This document shows, in pieces, positions 11,539 to 22,829 of a stretch of 64,000 nucleotides of DNA (its first letter is position 1; the number at the start of each line of letters is the position of its first letter). Source of the DNA: Acanthosepion esculentum (lineage: Eukaryota; Mollusca; Cephalopoda; Sepiida; Sepiidae); the NCBI GenBank assembly GCA_964036315.1, contig OZ038509.1, positions 32,047,603 to 32,111,602 on the forward strand, in the 5' to 3' direction. A program made the position numbers and the translations under genes. Under the pieces are notes generated by a model. It had not been told where the DNA came from, did no database searches, and was given only the letters and a program-made list of their open reading frames with translations.

Positions 11539-12458
11539 GTGTTCCGAACTATAAACGAGTATCATTATAATCGTGCAATTATGGGTCACAAATGTAACTT
11601 GACCCCTTCTGAGAAAGATATAATATCTGAACTTTCCAAAGGAAAATGTACATTAGAAATATCCAAAATAATTGGAAGATATCACCAAACTGTGAAAAGA
11701 TTTGTTGCAGATCTCACGAAGGTACGTAACGGCCATTCGAGGGTTCTTTCCCGACGTTCTTTGTTACGAATAAAACGTAAAGCTGTAAATAACCCAGGCC
11801 TGACCAATGGAACACTTTTTAGGAGCACTGAAAAAGCAACCATATCCAGAAGTACTTCCTATCGTCTTCTGAAAAAGGTCGGGACATCAGTGAGACCAAT
11901 GACAAAGCCTCGATACACATACAAATGCGTTTGAAATGGGCAAAGGAGAACATGAAGGTCGATTTCTCGAAAGTTCTGTTCACAGATGAAAGTCGTGCAA
12001 CATTTGATGGCCCTGATGGTTGCAGCAAAAGTTGGGTCGTAAATGGAGGAGATCGTCATCAAAGCTTGACACGCCAAGAAGGAGGAGGTAATATTTGTTG
12101 GGCTGGTATTTTGGAAGTATCATGGTTGGTCCGAGGAGAGCGTCTGGCGGTAAGAAAATAACCCCAGATGCTTATATAGCCTTCCTCAAACAATACCTTG
12201 AATCTTGGCTAAAAAAGCAAGGAATCATATTCAGGAGAACCATCGTATTTATGCAAGATAATAGTCCTTCGCATTCAACGCATAAAACTACGGGATACCT
12301 GCAGAAATTAGGCTTCTGTTGACCTCGGAAGATGATCTTGCCGATCAATTCTCCAGGCTTAAACCCTATTGAAATCTTGTGGAGCATTCTGAAGCGACGT
12401 TTTATGAGAATGGACACCAATTTAGAATCAAGAATAACTTATGGCAGTAAATAGTCAA
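11539..12458 (+). pseudogene. Tc1/mariner-superfamily transposase relic (D37E-like spacing), copy 1
   Basis: Seen: an N-terminal helix-turn-helix segment (LTPSEKDIISELSKGK, then GRYHQTVKRFVADL), a second HTH-like block, then after a frameshift VLFTDESRATFDG with the first catalytic D, then FMQDNSPSHS with the second D, and after an in-frame TGA at 12320, NSPGLNPIEILW with the catalytic E. Counting the stop as one codon, 37 residues separate D and E, unlike the common D34E. Family knowledge: cut-and-paste transposase of the IS630-Tc1-mariner group. At least two frameshifts and one stop make it inactive. I could not identify its terminal inverted repeats. Confidence 0.75.
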
Positions 12459-13172
12459 CGTATCAAGTACATCAGAGTAGATCCAGAAATTGACATGTTC
12501 GATGGACCAGCGCCTTTTCCATATCATTTTACAAAAAGGATCACGTATCTCAAATTAACCAAATTCACTATCCTATTTGAATTCTGTTTACTTTTTTTAT
12601 TTCGTTTTAATTTTATCTTAGTTATTGTATGTATCCATAAAAATCTGTAAATGAAGCAATTAAATTGTTATTTTCTTTTTTTACAGAGGTTTTATTACAC
12701 CTCGCTAATAATGAGACACACTAATAACTCATTGTTATTATTTTTGTTATAAGAGATTATAATAAAGACATGTTGAAATCGCTGCACAAAAGCTTTCATA
12801 TTTCAAGTTTTTGATTGTACTTTTTCAGACGATGTTAATAAACCGATGATTAAATGATTCTCAAGAAAATTTAAAACCAAGTGTTACCTCATTTCAGAAA
12901 GTTAAAGCGGTGGGAGAGCATAAGGTCAGAATTAAAAATAAACTTGTGGGTATGTCTGGATTAACCAATTAAATGTCAGATCTACGCTAAATAGAAAAGT
13001 AAGCTCAGCGGGTGCAGGGAGATGCGTTATTTTTCATGCCATCATAAACCGGAACATCATTGACAATTGCAGAAAATATGTCAGCGACAGATATGATATG
13101 AAAATTTTTTGAAAGGACGTTGAAGGAGTGTTAAGTTAATCAGACGTAAATTTAACATAACAGAATTTTATG

Positions 13173-13173
13173 A

Positions 13174-13231
<58 letters not shown>
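13173..13231. repeat. (CA)n(TA)n microsatellite
   Basis: Short CA run then about 55 bp of TA. It borders the left arm of the inverted PLE 5'-end pair. The duplicate lies at about 15883-15944. Confidence 0.9.
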
Positions 13232-13236
<5 letters not shown>

Positions 13237-13241
13237 TTTAA

Positions 13242-13660
13242 TTAAAAACGACTGACAAGGTGCTTTTATTTAGTTTTTTATATAATTTCTCGTGTGATCT
13301 AATAAAGTTTTTCTATTCAGAGGATAAATTATATAAAAACTGTCCGAATAAAAAACAAACAAACCAACACTTAATAATATTAACTTTGAACATGGACATA
13401 ATATCTTGACCGTGTTTTGAAACAAAAAAAATGAATCACTTTATAAAACATACATATAACAAACTATTTCTATTTCTAATTCTAACAGTTGAAATATAAT
13501 CCTTGAAAATGGCTAAATGTATAGCCGAAAGCGCTCGGATAAAAAGAACATTCGGACAGTTTTTATATAATTTATCCTCTGAAAAGAAAAACTTTATTAG
13601 ATCGCACGAGAAATTATATAAAAAACTAAATAAAAGCACCTTCTCAGTCGTTTTTAATGA
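13242..13660. repeat. Inverted repeat: two PLE 5'-end fragments in opposite orientation, copy 1
   Basis: Seen: the left arm (about 13242-13340) is the reverse complement of the right arm (about 13545-13660) with few mismatches; the spacer is about 200 bp. Each arm runs outward into a (TA)n tract. The right arm also has the hammerhead-like motif at 13499-13540, which the left arm lacks. The duplicate lies at about 15955-16375. Confidence 0.8.
13499..13540 (+). ncRNA. Variant hammerhead-like ribozyme motif (U3/A8 core), PLE 5' end
   Basis: Seen: stem I ATCC (13499-13502) / GGAT (13537-13540); core TTGAAAA (13503-13509) plus an extra T; stem II GGCT/AGCC (13511-13514 and 13523-13526); GAAA at 13527-13530; self-complementary stem III AGCGCT; predicted cleavage after CTC (13536). 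Compared with the canonical CUGANGA core, C3 is U and G8 is A, which would keep a Watson-Crick 3-8 pair. The ATG of a PLE-type reading frame overlaps the A9-stem II junction. Activity is unproven. Confidence 0.5.
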
Positions 13661-13694
13661 AATGAGCATGAAAGAAGGATTGCTGCCTAAATAC

Positions 13695-13700
<6 letters not shown>
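13510..13700 (+). pseudogene. PLE N-terminal ORF fragment
   Basis: Seen: from the ATG at about 13509 the frame reads MAKCIAES, then [26 protein letters not shown] and GLLPKYTN, then runs into (TA)n as YIYIY. The same pattern (RQYERNLLKINRQNLSILFNETC) occurs on the minus strand near 41700. Inference: the first residues of a PLE polyprotein, truncated at the TA tract. The open frame stays open to 13766 only because TA repeats lack stops in this frame. Confidence 0.45.
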
Positions 13701-13763
<63 letters not shown>

Positions 13764-14125
13764 TAAATCTGTATATATATATGTATATATATGTACATAT
13801 ATATATATGTATATTTATATAAATGTTTATGTATATGTATATATATACAGATATATATAGATATATATTTATAAATATGTATATATATTTATATATATGT
13901 ATATATATGTATATATATATATTTATATATATGTATATATCTGTATGTATATGTATATATATACATACATATATATGTATGTATATATATATGTATGTAT
14001 ATATATATGTATAAATATGTGAATGTATATATACATATATATGTGTATGTATATATATATGCGTATATATATATATATATATGTGCATATATATGGGTGT
14101 GTATATAAGTGTATGTATATATTTT
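13698..14125. repeat. (TA)n and imperfect TATG/TATA repeat tract
   Basis: A pure TA block of about 60 bp followed by about 360 bp of TATATG/TATGTA variants. Long tyrosine/isoleucine frames on both strands here are artefacts. Confidence 0.95.
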
Positions 14126-14244
14126 TTATTTTGTCCAAAAACTACCAGTCAGATTTTAACGATACTTTCACAGTATAAATGAATAGGTATATGCGCAGGC
14201 TGTATAAAAACGGTGTCCATTTGCAATATTAACACGATATAGAA

Positions 14245-15164
14245 GTGTTCCGAACTATAAACGAGTATCATTATAATCGTGCAATTATGGGTCACAAATG
14301 TAACTTGACCCCTTCTGAGAAAGATATAATATCTGAACTTTCCAAAGGAAAATGTACATTAGAAATATCCAAAATAATTGGAAGATATCACCAAACTGTG
14401 AAAAGATTTGTTGCAGATCTCACGAAGGTACGTAACGGCCATTCGAGGGTTCTTTCCCGACGTTCTTTGTTACGAATAAAACGTAAAGCTGTAAATAACC
14501 CAGGCCTGACCAATGGAACACTTTTTAGGAGCACTGAAAAAGCAACCATATCCAGAAGTACTTCCTATCGTCTTCTGAAAAAGGTCGGGACATCAGTGAG
14601 ACCAATGACAAAGCCTCGATACACATACAAATGCGTTTGAAATGGGCAAAGGAGAACATGAAGGTCGATTTCTCGAAAGTTCTGTTCACAGATGAAAGTC
14701 GTGCAACATTTGATGGCCCTGATGGTTGCAGCAAAAGTTGGGTCGTAAATGGAGGAGATCGTCATCAAAGCTTGACACGCCAAGAAGGAGGAGGTAATAT
14801 TTGTTGGGCTGGTATTTTGGAAGTATCATGGTTGGTCCGAGGAGAGCGTCTGGCGGTAAGAAAATAACCCCAGATGCTTATATAGCCTTCCTCAAACAAT
14901 ACCTTGAATCTTGGCTAAAAAAGCAAGGAATCATATTCAGGAGAACCATCGTATTTATGCAAGATAATAGTCCTTCGCATTCAACGCATAAAACTACGGG
15001 ATACCTGCAGAAATTAGGCTTCTGTTGACCTCGGAAGATGATCTTGCCGATCAATTCTCCAGGCTTAAACCCTATTGAAATCTTGTGGAGCATTCTGAAG
15101 CGACGTTTTATGAGAATGGACACCAATTTAGAATCAAGAATAACTTATGGCAGTAAATAGTCAA
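14245..15164 (+). pseudogene. Tc1/mariner-superfamily transposase relic, copy 2
   Basis: Identical in predicted peptide segments to the relic at 11539, with the same frameshifts and the same in-frame TGA before the NSPGLNPIE block. Shared lesions show that it arose by duplication of an already dead element, not by transposition. Confidence 0.75.
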
Positions 15165-15880
15165 CGTATCAAGTACATCAGAGTAGATCCAGAAATTGAC
15201 ATGTTCGATGGACCAGCGCCTTTTCCATATCATTTTACAAAAAGGATCACGTATCTCAAATTAACCAAATTCACTATCCTATTTGAATTCTGTTTACTTT
15301 TTTTATTTCGTTTTAATTTTATCTTAGTTATTGTATGTATCCATAAAAATCTGTAAATGAAGCAATTAAATTGTTATTTTCTTTTTTTACAGAGGTTTTA
15401 TTACACCTCGCTAATAATGAGACACACTAATAACTCATTGTTATTATTTTTGTTATAAGAGATTATAATAAAGACATGTTGAAATCGCTGCACAAAAGCT
15501 TTCATATTTCAAGTTTTTGATTGTACTTTTTCAGACGATGTTAATAAACCGATGATTAAATGATTCTCAAGAAAATTTAAAACCAAGTGTTACCTCATTT
15601 CAGAAAGTTAAAGCGGTGGGAGAGCATAAGGTCAGAATTAAAAATAAACTTGTGGGTATGTCTGGATTAACCAATTAAATGTCAGATCTACGCTAAATAG
15701 AAAAGTAAGCTCAGCGGGTGCAGGGAGATGCGTTATTTTTCATGCCATCATAAACCGGAACATCATTGACAATTGCAGAAAATATGTCAGCGACAGATAT
15801 GATATGAAAATTTTTTGAAAGGACGTTGAAGGGAGTGTTAAGTTAATCAGACGTAAATTTAACATAACAGAATTTTATGA

Positions 15881-15882
<2 letters not shown>

Positions 15883-15944
<62 letters not shown>
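15883..15944. repeat. (CA)n(TA)n microsatellite (duplicate)
   Basis: The duplicate of the tract at 13173, with a slightly different repeat number. Confidence 0.9.
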
Positions 15945-15949
<5 letters not shown>

Positions 15950-15954
15950 TTTAA

Positions 15955-16375
15955 TTAAAAACGACTGACAAGGTGCTTTTATTTAGTTTTTTATATAATT
16001 TCTCGTGTGATCTAATAAAGTTTTTCTATTCAGAGGATAAATTATATAAAAACTGTCCGAATAAAAAACAAACAAACCAACACTTAATAATATTAACTTT
16101 GAACATGGACATAATATCTTGACCGTGTTTTGAAACAAAAAAAATGAATCACTTTATAAAACATACATATAACAAACTATTTCTATTTCTAATTCTAACA
16201 GTTGAAATATAATCCTTGAAAATGGCTAAATGTATAGCCGAAAGCGCTCGGATAAAAAGAACATTCGGACAGTTTTTATATAATTTATCCTCTGAAAAGA
16301 AAAACTTTATTAGATCGCACGAGAAATTATATAAAAAACTAAATAAAAGCACCTTCTCAGTCGTTTTTAATAAAA
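15955..16375. repeat. Inverted repeat of PLE 5' ends, copy 2
   Basis: The duplicate of the inverted pair at 13242-13660, with one visible substitution (GAAATGAGC versus AAAATGAGC). Confidence 0.75.
16212..16253 (+). ncRNA. Variant hammerhead-like motif, duplicate copy
   Basis: Same sequence and fold as 13499-13540: ATCC/GGAT stem I, TTGAAAA core plus T, GGCT/AGCC stem II, GAAA, AGCGCT. It is a duplicate, so it adds no independent support. Confidence 0.5.
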
Positions 16376-16407
16376 TGAGCATGAAAGAAGGATTGCTGCC
16401 TAAATAC

Positions 16408-16410
<3 letters not shown>

Positions 16411-16466
<56 letters not shown>

Positions 16467-16930
16467 TAAATCTGTATATATATATGTATATATATGTACA
16501 TATATATATATGTATATTTATATAAATGTTTATGTATATGTATATATATGCAGATATATATAGATATATATTTATAAATATGTATATATATTTATATATA
16601 TGTATATATATGTATATATATATTTATATATATGTATATATCTGTATGTATATGTATATATATACATACATATATATGTATGTATATATATATGTATGTA
16701 TATATATATGTATAAATATGTGAATGTATATATACATATATATGTGTATGTATATATATATGCGTATATATATATATATATATGTGCATATATATGGGTG
16801 TGTATATAAGTGTATGTATATATAGAAGTATACATATATATGTGTATATATATAAGTGTATGTATAAAACACCTATACATATATGTTTGTATATAAATAT
16901 ATATATATATGTATACATATGTATAGCTTT

Positions 16931-17001
<71 letters not shown>

Positions 17002-17013
17002 CATATACATATA

Positions 17014-17052
<39 letters not shown>
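16411..17052. repeat. (TA)n and imperfect TATG/TATA repeat tract
   Basis: About 640 bp of TA and TATG-type repeats, including two long pure TA blocks (about 16930-16996 and 17025-17052). It covers the end of duplication copy 2 and continues beyond it. Confidence 0.95.
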
Positions 17053-17056
<4 letters not shown>

Positions 17057-17063
17057 ACTTATC

Positions 17064-18270
17064 GGTCACTCCAGTTATTTTGAGAACCGTGAGTATCTGT
17101 TTTCTTATTTTACAGTCACAGTTTTTTATAGGTTAATATGCGCACAAAAAGGTATATAAAACTCAATTTTCAGAATAAAAGAGTAAATATAACAAATTTG
17201 AGAAGTGAATTTTGCAAAATAGAAAAAACAAAATTATTCGTAAAGTATAAAAAAAAAATTGTACAATTTTCACAATATTAATGGTCTATAGCATAGCCTA
17301 TCATCTTTATAACTTGCTGCAATCGTTTTCTAAAGTTTTTGATAAGATTTGAACAAGTTTTTTTTCTGGTATGTCCTTCCATTCTTTAATGGTTACACGT
17401 TCTAATTCCTGAAGGTTTTTTGATAACCGACGATTTATTCGAACTTTCAATTATTGCCATAGTTTTTCAATAGGATTTAAGACAGGACTCATTAAAGGCC
17501 ATGAGAGAACTAATCGTCCTTTTCTGAAGCCACGCAGTCACTGATTTAGACGTATGTTTGAGGTCATTATCTTGCTGGAAATTAAATCGCCGACCTAGAT
17601 GAAGATTTTGCGCTGATATTTGTTTTTCATCCAGAATGTTGACAGCCTGCAAATTTCATTATTCCTCTTATTGCAATTAATTGTCCAGTCCCCCTTGAGC
17701 TAAAACAATCCCAGAACATAATCGAGACGGCTCCAGGATTTAATTTTGTCACTGTGTTTTTTATAGGAAAGGCTCAATTTCCTTGAGCCAAATCTGCATT
17801 GTGTTCAAAAAGCTTAATTTTTGTTTCATCACTCCATAACCAAGAAAGTTTGGGCAAAATGAAACTGAGCAACAGTGTGAAATGGTTTGTAAAGACGGGT
17901 TCGTCGTGGTCGGTTTCCATACAAACGTTGTATGTGCGAGTACTTACGCTGATACCCATCATATCCAAACTTTTGACGATGTCTTTCAAAACAACTCTTT
18001 GGTTTATATGAACTTCGCGACAGTTTTCGTGCAGTTCTCAATGACAATTTGGGTTTTCTTTCACGCCCAGGCAAATTCTCTGTCGTGCCAAACTTTTTAA
18101 ACTTCTTTATAACGGACTGTACCGTAGACCTAGGGATAGCGAATCAGTTTGAAATAGTGAAATTGCTATGCGACGACAACTGTTGCAGAATAATAGACGC
18201 AGATCGTACTTCGAGATGCGGTTCTATGGCATTATACCACGCGACAGACCGAAGTATTACAACATAACTA
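17064..18270 (-). pseudogene. Tc1-like transposase relic
   Basis: Seen on the minus strand: an N-terminal region with several stops, a segment containing VSTRTYNVCMETDHD, then WLWSDETKIKLFEHN (first catalytic D), AVSIMFWDCFSSRGTG, FNFQQDNDLKHTSKSV (second D), and in a shifted frame SPVLNPIEKLW (catalytic E). Family knowledge: these are the diagnostic boxes of Tc1 transposases. Multiple stops and frameshifts. The left end GGTCACTCCAGTTATTTTGA (about 17066) looks like a Tc1 terminal repeat, but I found no matching right end, so the 5' terminus is lost or diverged. Confidence 0.7.
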
Positions 18271-18481
18271 ATTTCTAGATGTAATGTAATGCGTTGTGAC
18301 TAGTTTGAAATGTAATTTTGTTGAGTGTGGGTTGCTTCGTTTTAATGTAGATGGCCTCCAATATCTGAAGGTTCTTTTTACTGTGTGCATGTGTGAGTAT
18401 TGGACATTTTTTCTTTATTTTCACCCGAAATTAAACAAGCGAACATTAGAACAGCTCAAGAACGGTCTTCCCAGGAATATA

Positions 18482-20052
18482 CAAAAGATATAACCGTTGT
18501 TCCTGTCTTTAAGAACTCTGGTGACCCCTCCGACCCTTCCAATTACCGTCCTATCAGTCTCCTACCCCTCTTCGGCAAAGTCTTCGAGGCCATTATCAAC
18601 GCCGAAGTGATTAATCACCTGATATCCCACGATCTGCTCTCAGACAAGCAGTATGGTTTCCGCTTTGCCTGATCTACTGCCGATGTGCTTACGGCCATCA
18701 CTGAATTTGACTACCAAGCTATCCATAATAACGGTGAAGCTCGTGCCGTGGCCCTTGACATCTCCAAAGCATTCGATAGAGTTTGGCATGCCGGCCTTCT
18801 TCGCAAGCTCCAGAGTTATGGTATCACAGGTCGATTGTTTGACCTAATACAATCATTCCTGTCAAACCGGGATTTGAAGGTTGTTCTCAGTGGATTCATC
18901 TCCAGCTCCTATCCCACTAACGCATGTGTTCCTCAAGGCTCCATCCTAGGCCCTACTCTGTTCCTCATATTTATGAACGACCTTTCTGACGCCATATACT
19001 CCCAAGTCGGCATCTACGCTGACGACACCACTATTTACTCCTGCCTCAAATACAAATCTAGTAAGGTGGACAAAGTTAACCTGGCAGCTCAAATTGAAAA
19101 GGACCTCCAATCGGTTGTGAACTGGGGTGAGAAATGGATGGTTAACTTTAACGCCTCTAAAACAAAACTGCTCTCTATTAACCACCACAAGGATCCATCC
19201 CAGCATCCCATTAGAGTGTCTGAAGACCAACTTCTCGAGAGCTCCTCTCTGCGGCTGCTCGGTCTCACGCTGTCTGCTGATCTGAGATGGAACAAATACA
19301 TCGAGTCAGTTGCATCAGCCACCGCAAGGAAAGTTCGTTTTCTGTGCCGAGCCAGGAATTTTTTCTCCCCGGAATCGATCCTCCAAGTCTATAAATCGAC
19401 CATTCGCCCTTGCATGGAGTATTGCTGCCATATATGGTCTGGGGCCCCTGCTGTTTGCCTCAGTGTTCTTGATAAGATCCAGAGACGGATAGGTAAGGTG
19501 ATTGGCCCTGATCTGTCATCTCGTCTGCAGTCGCTCTCTCACAGACGCGATGTTGCCTCGCTCTGCCTTTTTTACAAGTACTTTCACGGTAATTGCTCCG
19601 AGGAGCTGCTTTCGCTTGTCCCCAGGCCTCGTGAATTTAAACGCCACACGAGGCTGGCATCCCGCTCCCACCCCTACACCGTGGAAACTCTTAGATGTAG
19701 ACGTCTCTTCTACTCCAATAGCTTCATGTCTCGCACATCTCGCACATCTCGCCTATGGAACTCCCTTCCCTATTACTGTTTCCCTGACAAATACAATCTC
19801 CAACGGTTTAAGTGTAGCGTCAATCGACATCTCCAGTTGCCTTGATCTATCCACTTCCTTTCTCCATATCCTTTCATTCTTCATTCCTATCTGCTCTCGC
19901 TCCAAATCTTCTGTAACCCCCTTGCCTTGATCGACCCACTGTCTTTCTCTTTCACCACATCCTCTCCTTTACCACTCCTATCTGCTCTTCCTCCAACCCT
20001 TCTTTAACCCCTTGCGTGATAGTGGCCTCCAGCCTTGCTTGGGGTGATACGC

Positions 20053-20054
<2 letters not shown>
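18482..20054 (+). pseudogene. 5'-truncated jockey/CR1-like LINE reverse transcriptase
   Basis: Seen: the RT starts at VVPVFKNSGDPSDPSNYRP, continues with LLSDKQYGFRFA, an in-frame TGA at 18669 (arginine in the sister copy), then VALDISKAFDRVWHAGLL, VPQGSILGPTLF, the catalytic box IYADDTTIYSC (about 19010-19045), SKTKLLSINHH, LRLLGLTLSADLRWNKYI, PCMEYCCHIWSGA and RLWNSLPYYCFPDKY, ending at 19845. The 3' untranslated region ends GGGGTGATACGCTTAA and abuts (TA)n at 20055. Endonuclease and ORF1 are missing. The same family occurs at 43861, 49371 and 59740. One stop and the 5' truncation make it dead. Confidence 0.85.

Positions 20055-20119
<65 letters not shown>
20055..20119. repeat. (TA)n microsatellite
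   Basis: About 65 bp of TA directly at the 3' end of the LINE copy, in the place where the sister copy at 43861 has a poly(A) tail. Confidence 0.95.
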
Positions 20120-20121
<2 letters not shown>

Positions 20122-20910
20122 CCTGGTAATATATATGCTTATACTCGATAAGAAAAAATAATTTTACATACGGTAAGTAATTCTAATACATTTACTTGGT
20201 TTTAAAAAGAAATATAGTATATTAAATATTAAAAATTAAAATTTTTTAGAAATGTAGTTAAAACATATTCTAGCCTAAACAGCCCCCCAATCTTTAAGTA
20301 TACAAATAGAAAAAATACCGTAAGAATTTTTGCCGTTAAAAATAAAATTTTTATAAAATAATCCAGACGACATGCATTTAGCGGATGTCAAAATTTGTTG
20401 AAAAATACATCCCTACCCATCCCTAAACATAACCCCGCTTTCGAATGTAACTATTAACTGATACAACGAAAATTTAAAAAATTAACACGCTACTATCCCT
20501 TGTCTAGATGAATGGATTTCTCGGTATCCTTGGAAACATTCAATTATGAATCTTTGCCGTGCCTTTAAAACTGTAAATTTAAAAAAATAAGTTACTCCAA
20601 AATTCTCTTGACGAGGAAATGGAACGAATGTCTTTAATTTAATAACAAAATTAAATTCGAAGGTTTTAGCTTCCATTTTTGAAACATGGTTATCACTGTG
20701 TAGCGAAAAAAAACATATTTTAAATCAATTAATTTATAATATTAATGCTCTGTAAATTTATATTGAGCACTATTGTGTAAAAATAAAAATATCTATAAGA
20801 ACACCGGATTTTATATCTTACTGTTCTTTCTTTTTATTTATATATACATACATTGTCTCCTAATCAAAGTCGAGCACTCTAAATCTTTATTTTTACCAAT
20901 AAAAAATATG
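20120..20910. other. No gene; probable 5' region of the PLE that follows
   Basis: AT-rich sequence without recognisable motifs. The open frame that begins at 20773 contains a hydrophobic stretch made of low-complexity codons; PLE-like residues begin only at the internal ATG near 20911. Confidence 0.4.
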
Positions 20911-22424
20911 GAGAAAATAAATGTCGGAATTTCTCTGAAAAACATTCCTAATACCAACAAAAAGGAATATTTCGTTGCATTAATGCAAAAAACAGAGGAA
21001 CTCATACGAAGGATGAGATGGAGATCTTACTTCTTCCTTAAACGGAATGACTTACAAAACAAGAACAAGGAAATTTACGGTTTTAACAGTAACAAAGCAG
21101 CACCATTTATTCATGGTTTGTCGGCTTTCGAAAATGACCTTTTGGAAATGATAAACAACATAAATTTCCGGGGAAAAAATGCGACTTCCAGAAAAGCCGA
21201 GATAAAATAGTGAAAGAAATTAACACAACAGATAAAATTTTAGTAAAATCAGACAAAACTGGAAACTTTTATAAAGCAAGCACATAAGACTACAACGATA
21301 TAATAAATAAGGACTTATATAAGAACTACAAAAAAGCGAATAACAGTGACCTAAATATGGTTCAGAATATCAATAATAGCAGTAAAAAAATCACTGATAA
21401 ACTGAAGATCAGTGATAGAGTAGGTCAACTATATGAAAAAGAATGCTACATGACCTTAAAGGACCACAAACCAGATTTCGAGGCAAATCCGACTACAAGG
21501 ATAATTAATCCTACAAGACCTGATATCGGAAAAAATATTAAAATGATCCTTGAAAGGGTAAATAAACAAATTAAAGATAAAATAGGCCTGAAACTTTGGA
21601 TAAATACCAAAGACGCGATAAACTGGTTTACTTGTATAAAAGAAAAAAACAACTGTACACTAATGCAGTTCGATATTGAAAATTATTACCAATCAATATC
21701 TAAAGAACTGTTTATGAATGCGTTGGACTTTGCCACCCAGTACACGGATATTACAGAAGAGGAAAAGAACATTATTGTAAATGCGAAGAAATCGGTACTG
21801 ATTCATAAAGGTGAGCAATGGATAAAGAATTCATATGACCACTTTGACATCACAATGGGATCAGCTGAGTCTTCTGATCTCATAGGTCTTTTTATATTAT
21901 ACAACCTTACAGCGCACCGTGATATTGATTTAACTGACATTGGTTTATACAGGGACGATGGTCTTATGGCTATTAGAAACTCTACTAACTTCAAAATAGA
22001 TAAAATTAGAAAGGTATTATATAAAGAACTTAAAAGCATGGGTTTAAAAATTACCGTCAGCACTAAATTAAAAAAAAGGTAACTTCCTTGATATAACATT
22101 AGATTTAAAGGAAAATACATACACACCTTATAAAAAACTCAATACCAATCCTTTATATATACACACTAAATCAAATCACCCCTCATCTATAATTAAACAT
22201 ATACCTTTATCTATCCGAAAAAGAATTAGTACAAATTCAGCAAATGAAAAGATTTTCGATGAACATATTAATTTCTATAATAAAGCTCTAAAAGATAGTG
22301 GCTACAAAAACCTAAAACTAACTTATATTAAAAAAGAAAATGCTAAGCATAGAAAAAACAGAAGTAGGAAAAAAATTTGGTATACGCCCCCATACAAGAT
22401 AAAAAATAAAAATGAAAATAAATA
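20911..22424 (+). pseudogene. Nearly complete Penelope-like RT (YRDD type) lacking the GIY-YIG nuclease
   Basis: Seen: MEKINVGISLKNIPN, LIRRMRWRSYFF, FENDLLEMINNI, stop at 21208; then VKEINTTDKILVKSDKTGN; from 21357 LKISDRVGQLYEKECYMTLKDH, RIINPTRPDIGK, CTLMQFDIENYYQSISKE (catalytic D), FDITMGSAESSDLIGLF, and the catalytic box IGLYRDDGLMAI (about 21940). A one-base shift near 22078 leads to NFLDITLDLKENTYTPYKK, NPLYIHTKSNHPSS and KKIWYTPPYK, then a stop at 22422. Family knowledge: in this lineage the frame normally continues into a linker and the GIY-YIG nuclease (compare 1217-1643 and 32855-34165). Here it ends before them. Three lesions; otherwise well kept. Confidence 0.8.
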
Positions 22425-22735
22425 AAAACAAGCAAAACAATTTGACCCAAATAAATAAGCAAATAAACGACTTCTGGTAAATGACCGCCATAATAGACTA
22501 CCAACAATCAGCTATATAAACAAATTTTTACTACGTTAATGAAAAACACCGATCAAAATAAAAAATAAAAATATATAAGATAAAAAATAAAAATAAAATT
22601 ACCCCCCCCCCCCAAAAAAAAACAAGCAAAATAATTTGACATAAATAAATAAACAAATAAACGACTTCCGGTAAAAGTAACCGCCAAAATAGACTACCCA
22701 CAATGCACCACTGACCCTTATATATAAATAGACGA
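22399..22735 (+). repeat. Imperfect tandem duplication at PLE 3' end
   Basis: Seen: a block with ACAAGCAAAACAATTTGAC, AAATAAACGACTTCTGGTAAA and CCGCCATAATAGACTACC (about 22420-22510) recurs at about 22620-22705 with changes. Between the copies lies a poly-C run (22603-22612). It separates the truncated PLE frame from the hammerhead motif. Confidence 0.7.
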
Positions 22736-22749
22736 GAAAAATAACAGCA

Positions 22750-22800
22750 CTAGTTGCTTGACGATTGCACTGGCATGAAAGAGACTTTCGCCTCTAAGTG
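22750..22800 (+). ncRNA. Hammerhead-like motif at PLE 3' end, next to (TA)n
   Basis: Seen: TTGACGA (22758-22764; C3 to U), stem II TTGC/GCAT, GAAA at 22777-22780, a short stem III with loop AGACT, cleavage-type triplet TTC ending at 22789, then GCCTCTAAGTG. The 3' flank matches that of the palindromic pair at 34675-34775 and runs into a (TA)n tract. Stem I pairs over only two bases. Inference: a decayed ribozyme in the terminal repeat of the PLE at 20911. Confidence 0.5.
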
Positions 22801-22822
22801 CTGACTTCTATGTTCACTTTTA

Positions 22823-22829
<7 letters not shown>

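Larger units (their letters stand above)
11417..14128 (+). repeat. Tandem duplication, copy 1 (2.7 kb)
   Basis: Begins TTTATTTTGTCCAAAAAC and is repeated immediately at 14129 with only a handful of differences (for example GTCAGAATT versus GTCAGATTT, and small microsatellite length changes). The unit holds a transposase relic, an inverted pair of PLE 5' ends and long (TA)n tracts. The junction near 14120 lies in T/TA-rich sequence. Confidence 0.9.
14129..16821 (+). repeat. Tandem duplication, copy 2 (2.7 kb)
   Basis: Second copy of the unit. It stops matching within the imperfect TATG/TA repeat near 16821, after which the tract continues as unique sequence. ORFs inside are the same as in copy 1, shifted by 2706 bp. 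Near identity means a recent event or an assembly duplication. Confidence 0.9.

Noticed and set aside
13687..17083. Long open frames rich in tyrosine and isoleucine on both strands
   Set aside because: They are translations of TA/TATG microsatellites, which lack stops in two frames. The same applies to frames at 2271, 22750, 34775, 41829, 41908, 57924, 58074 and 59486.
18440..18481. Gypsy LTR piece upstream of the LINE (CAAGAACGGTCTTCCCAGGA resembles CCAGGAACGTCTTCCCAGAA of the 51.8-kb LTR)
   Set aside because: The similarity is only about 40 bp and imperfect; too short to call.
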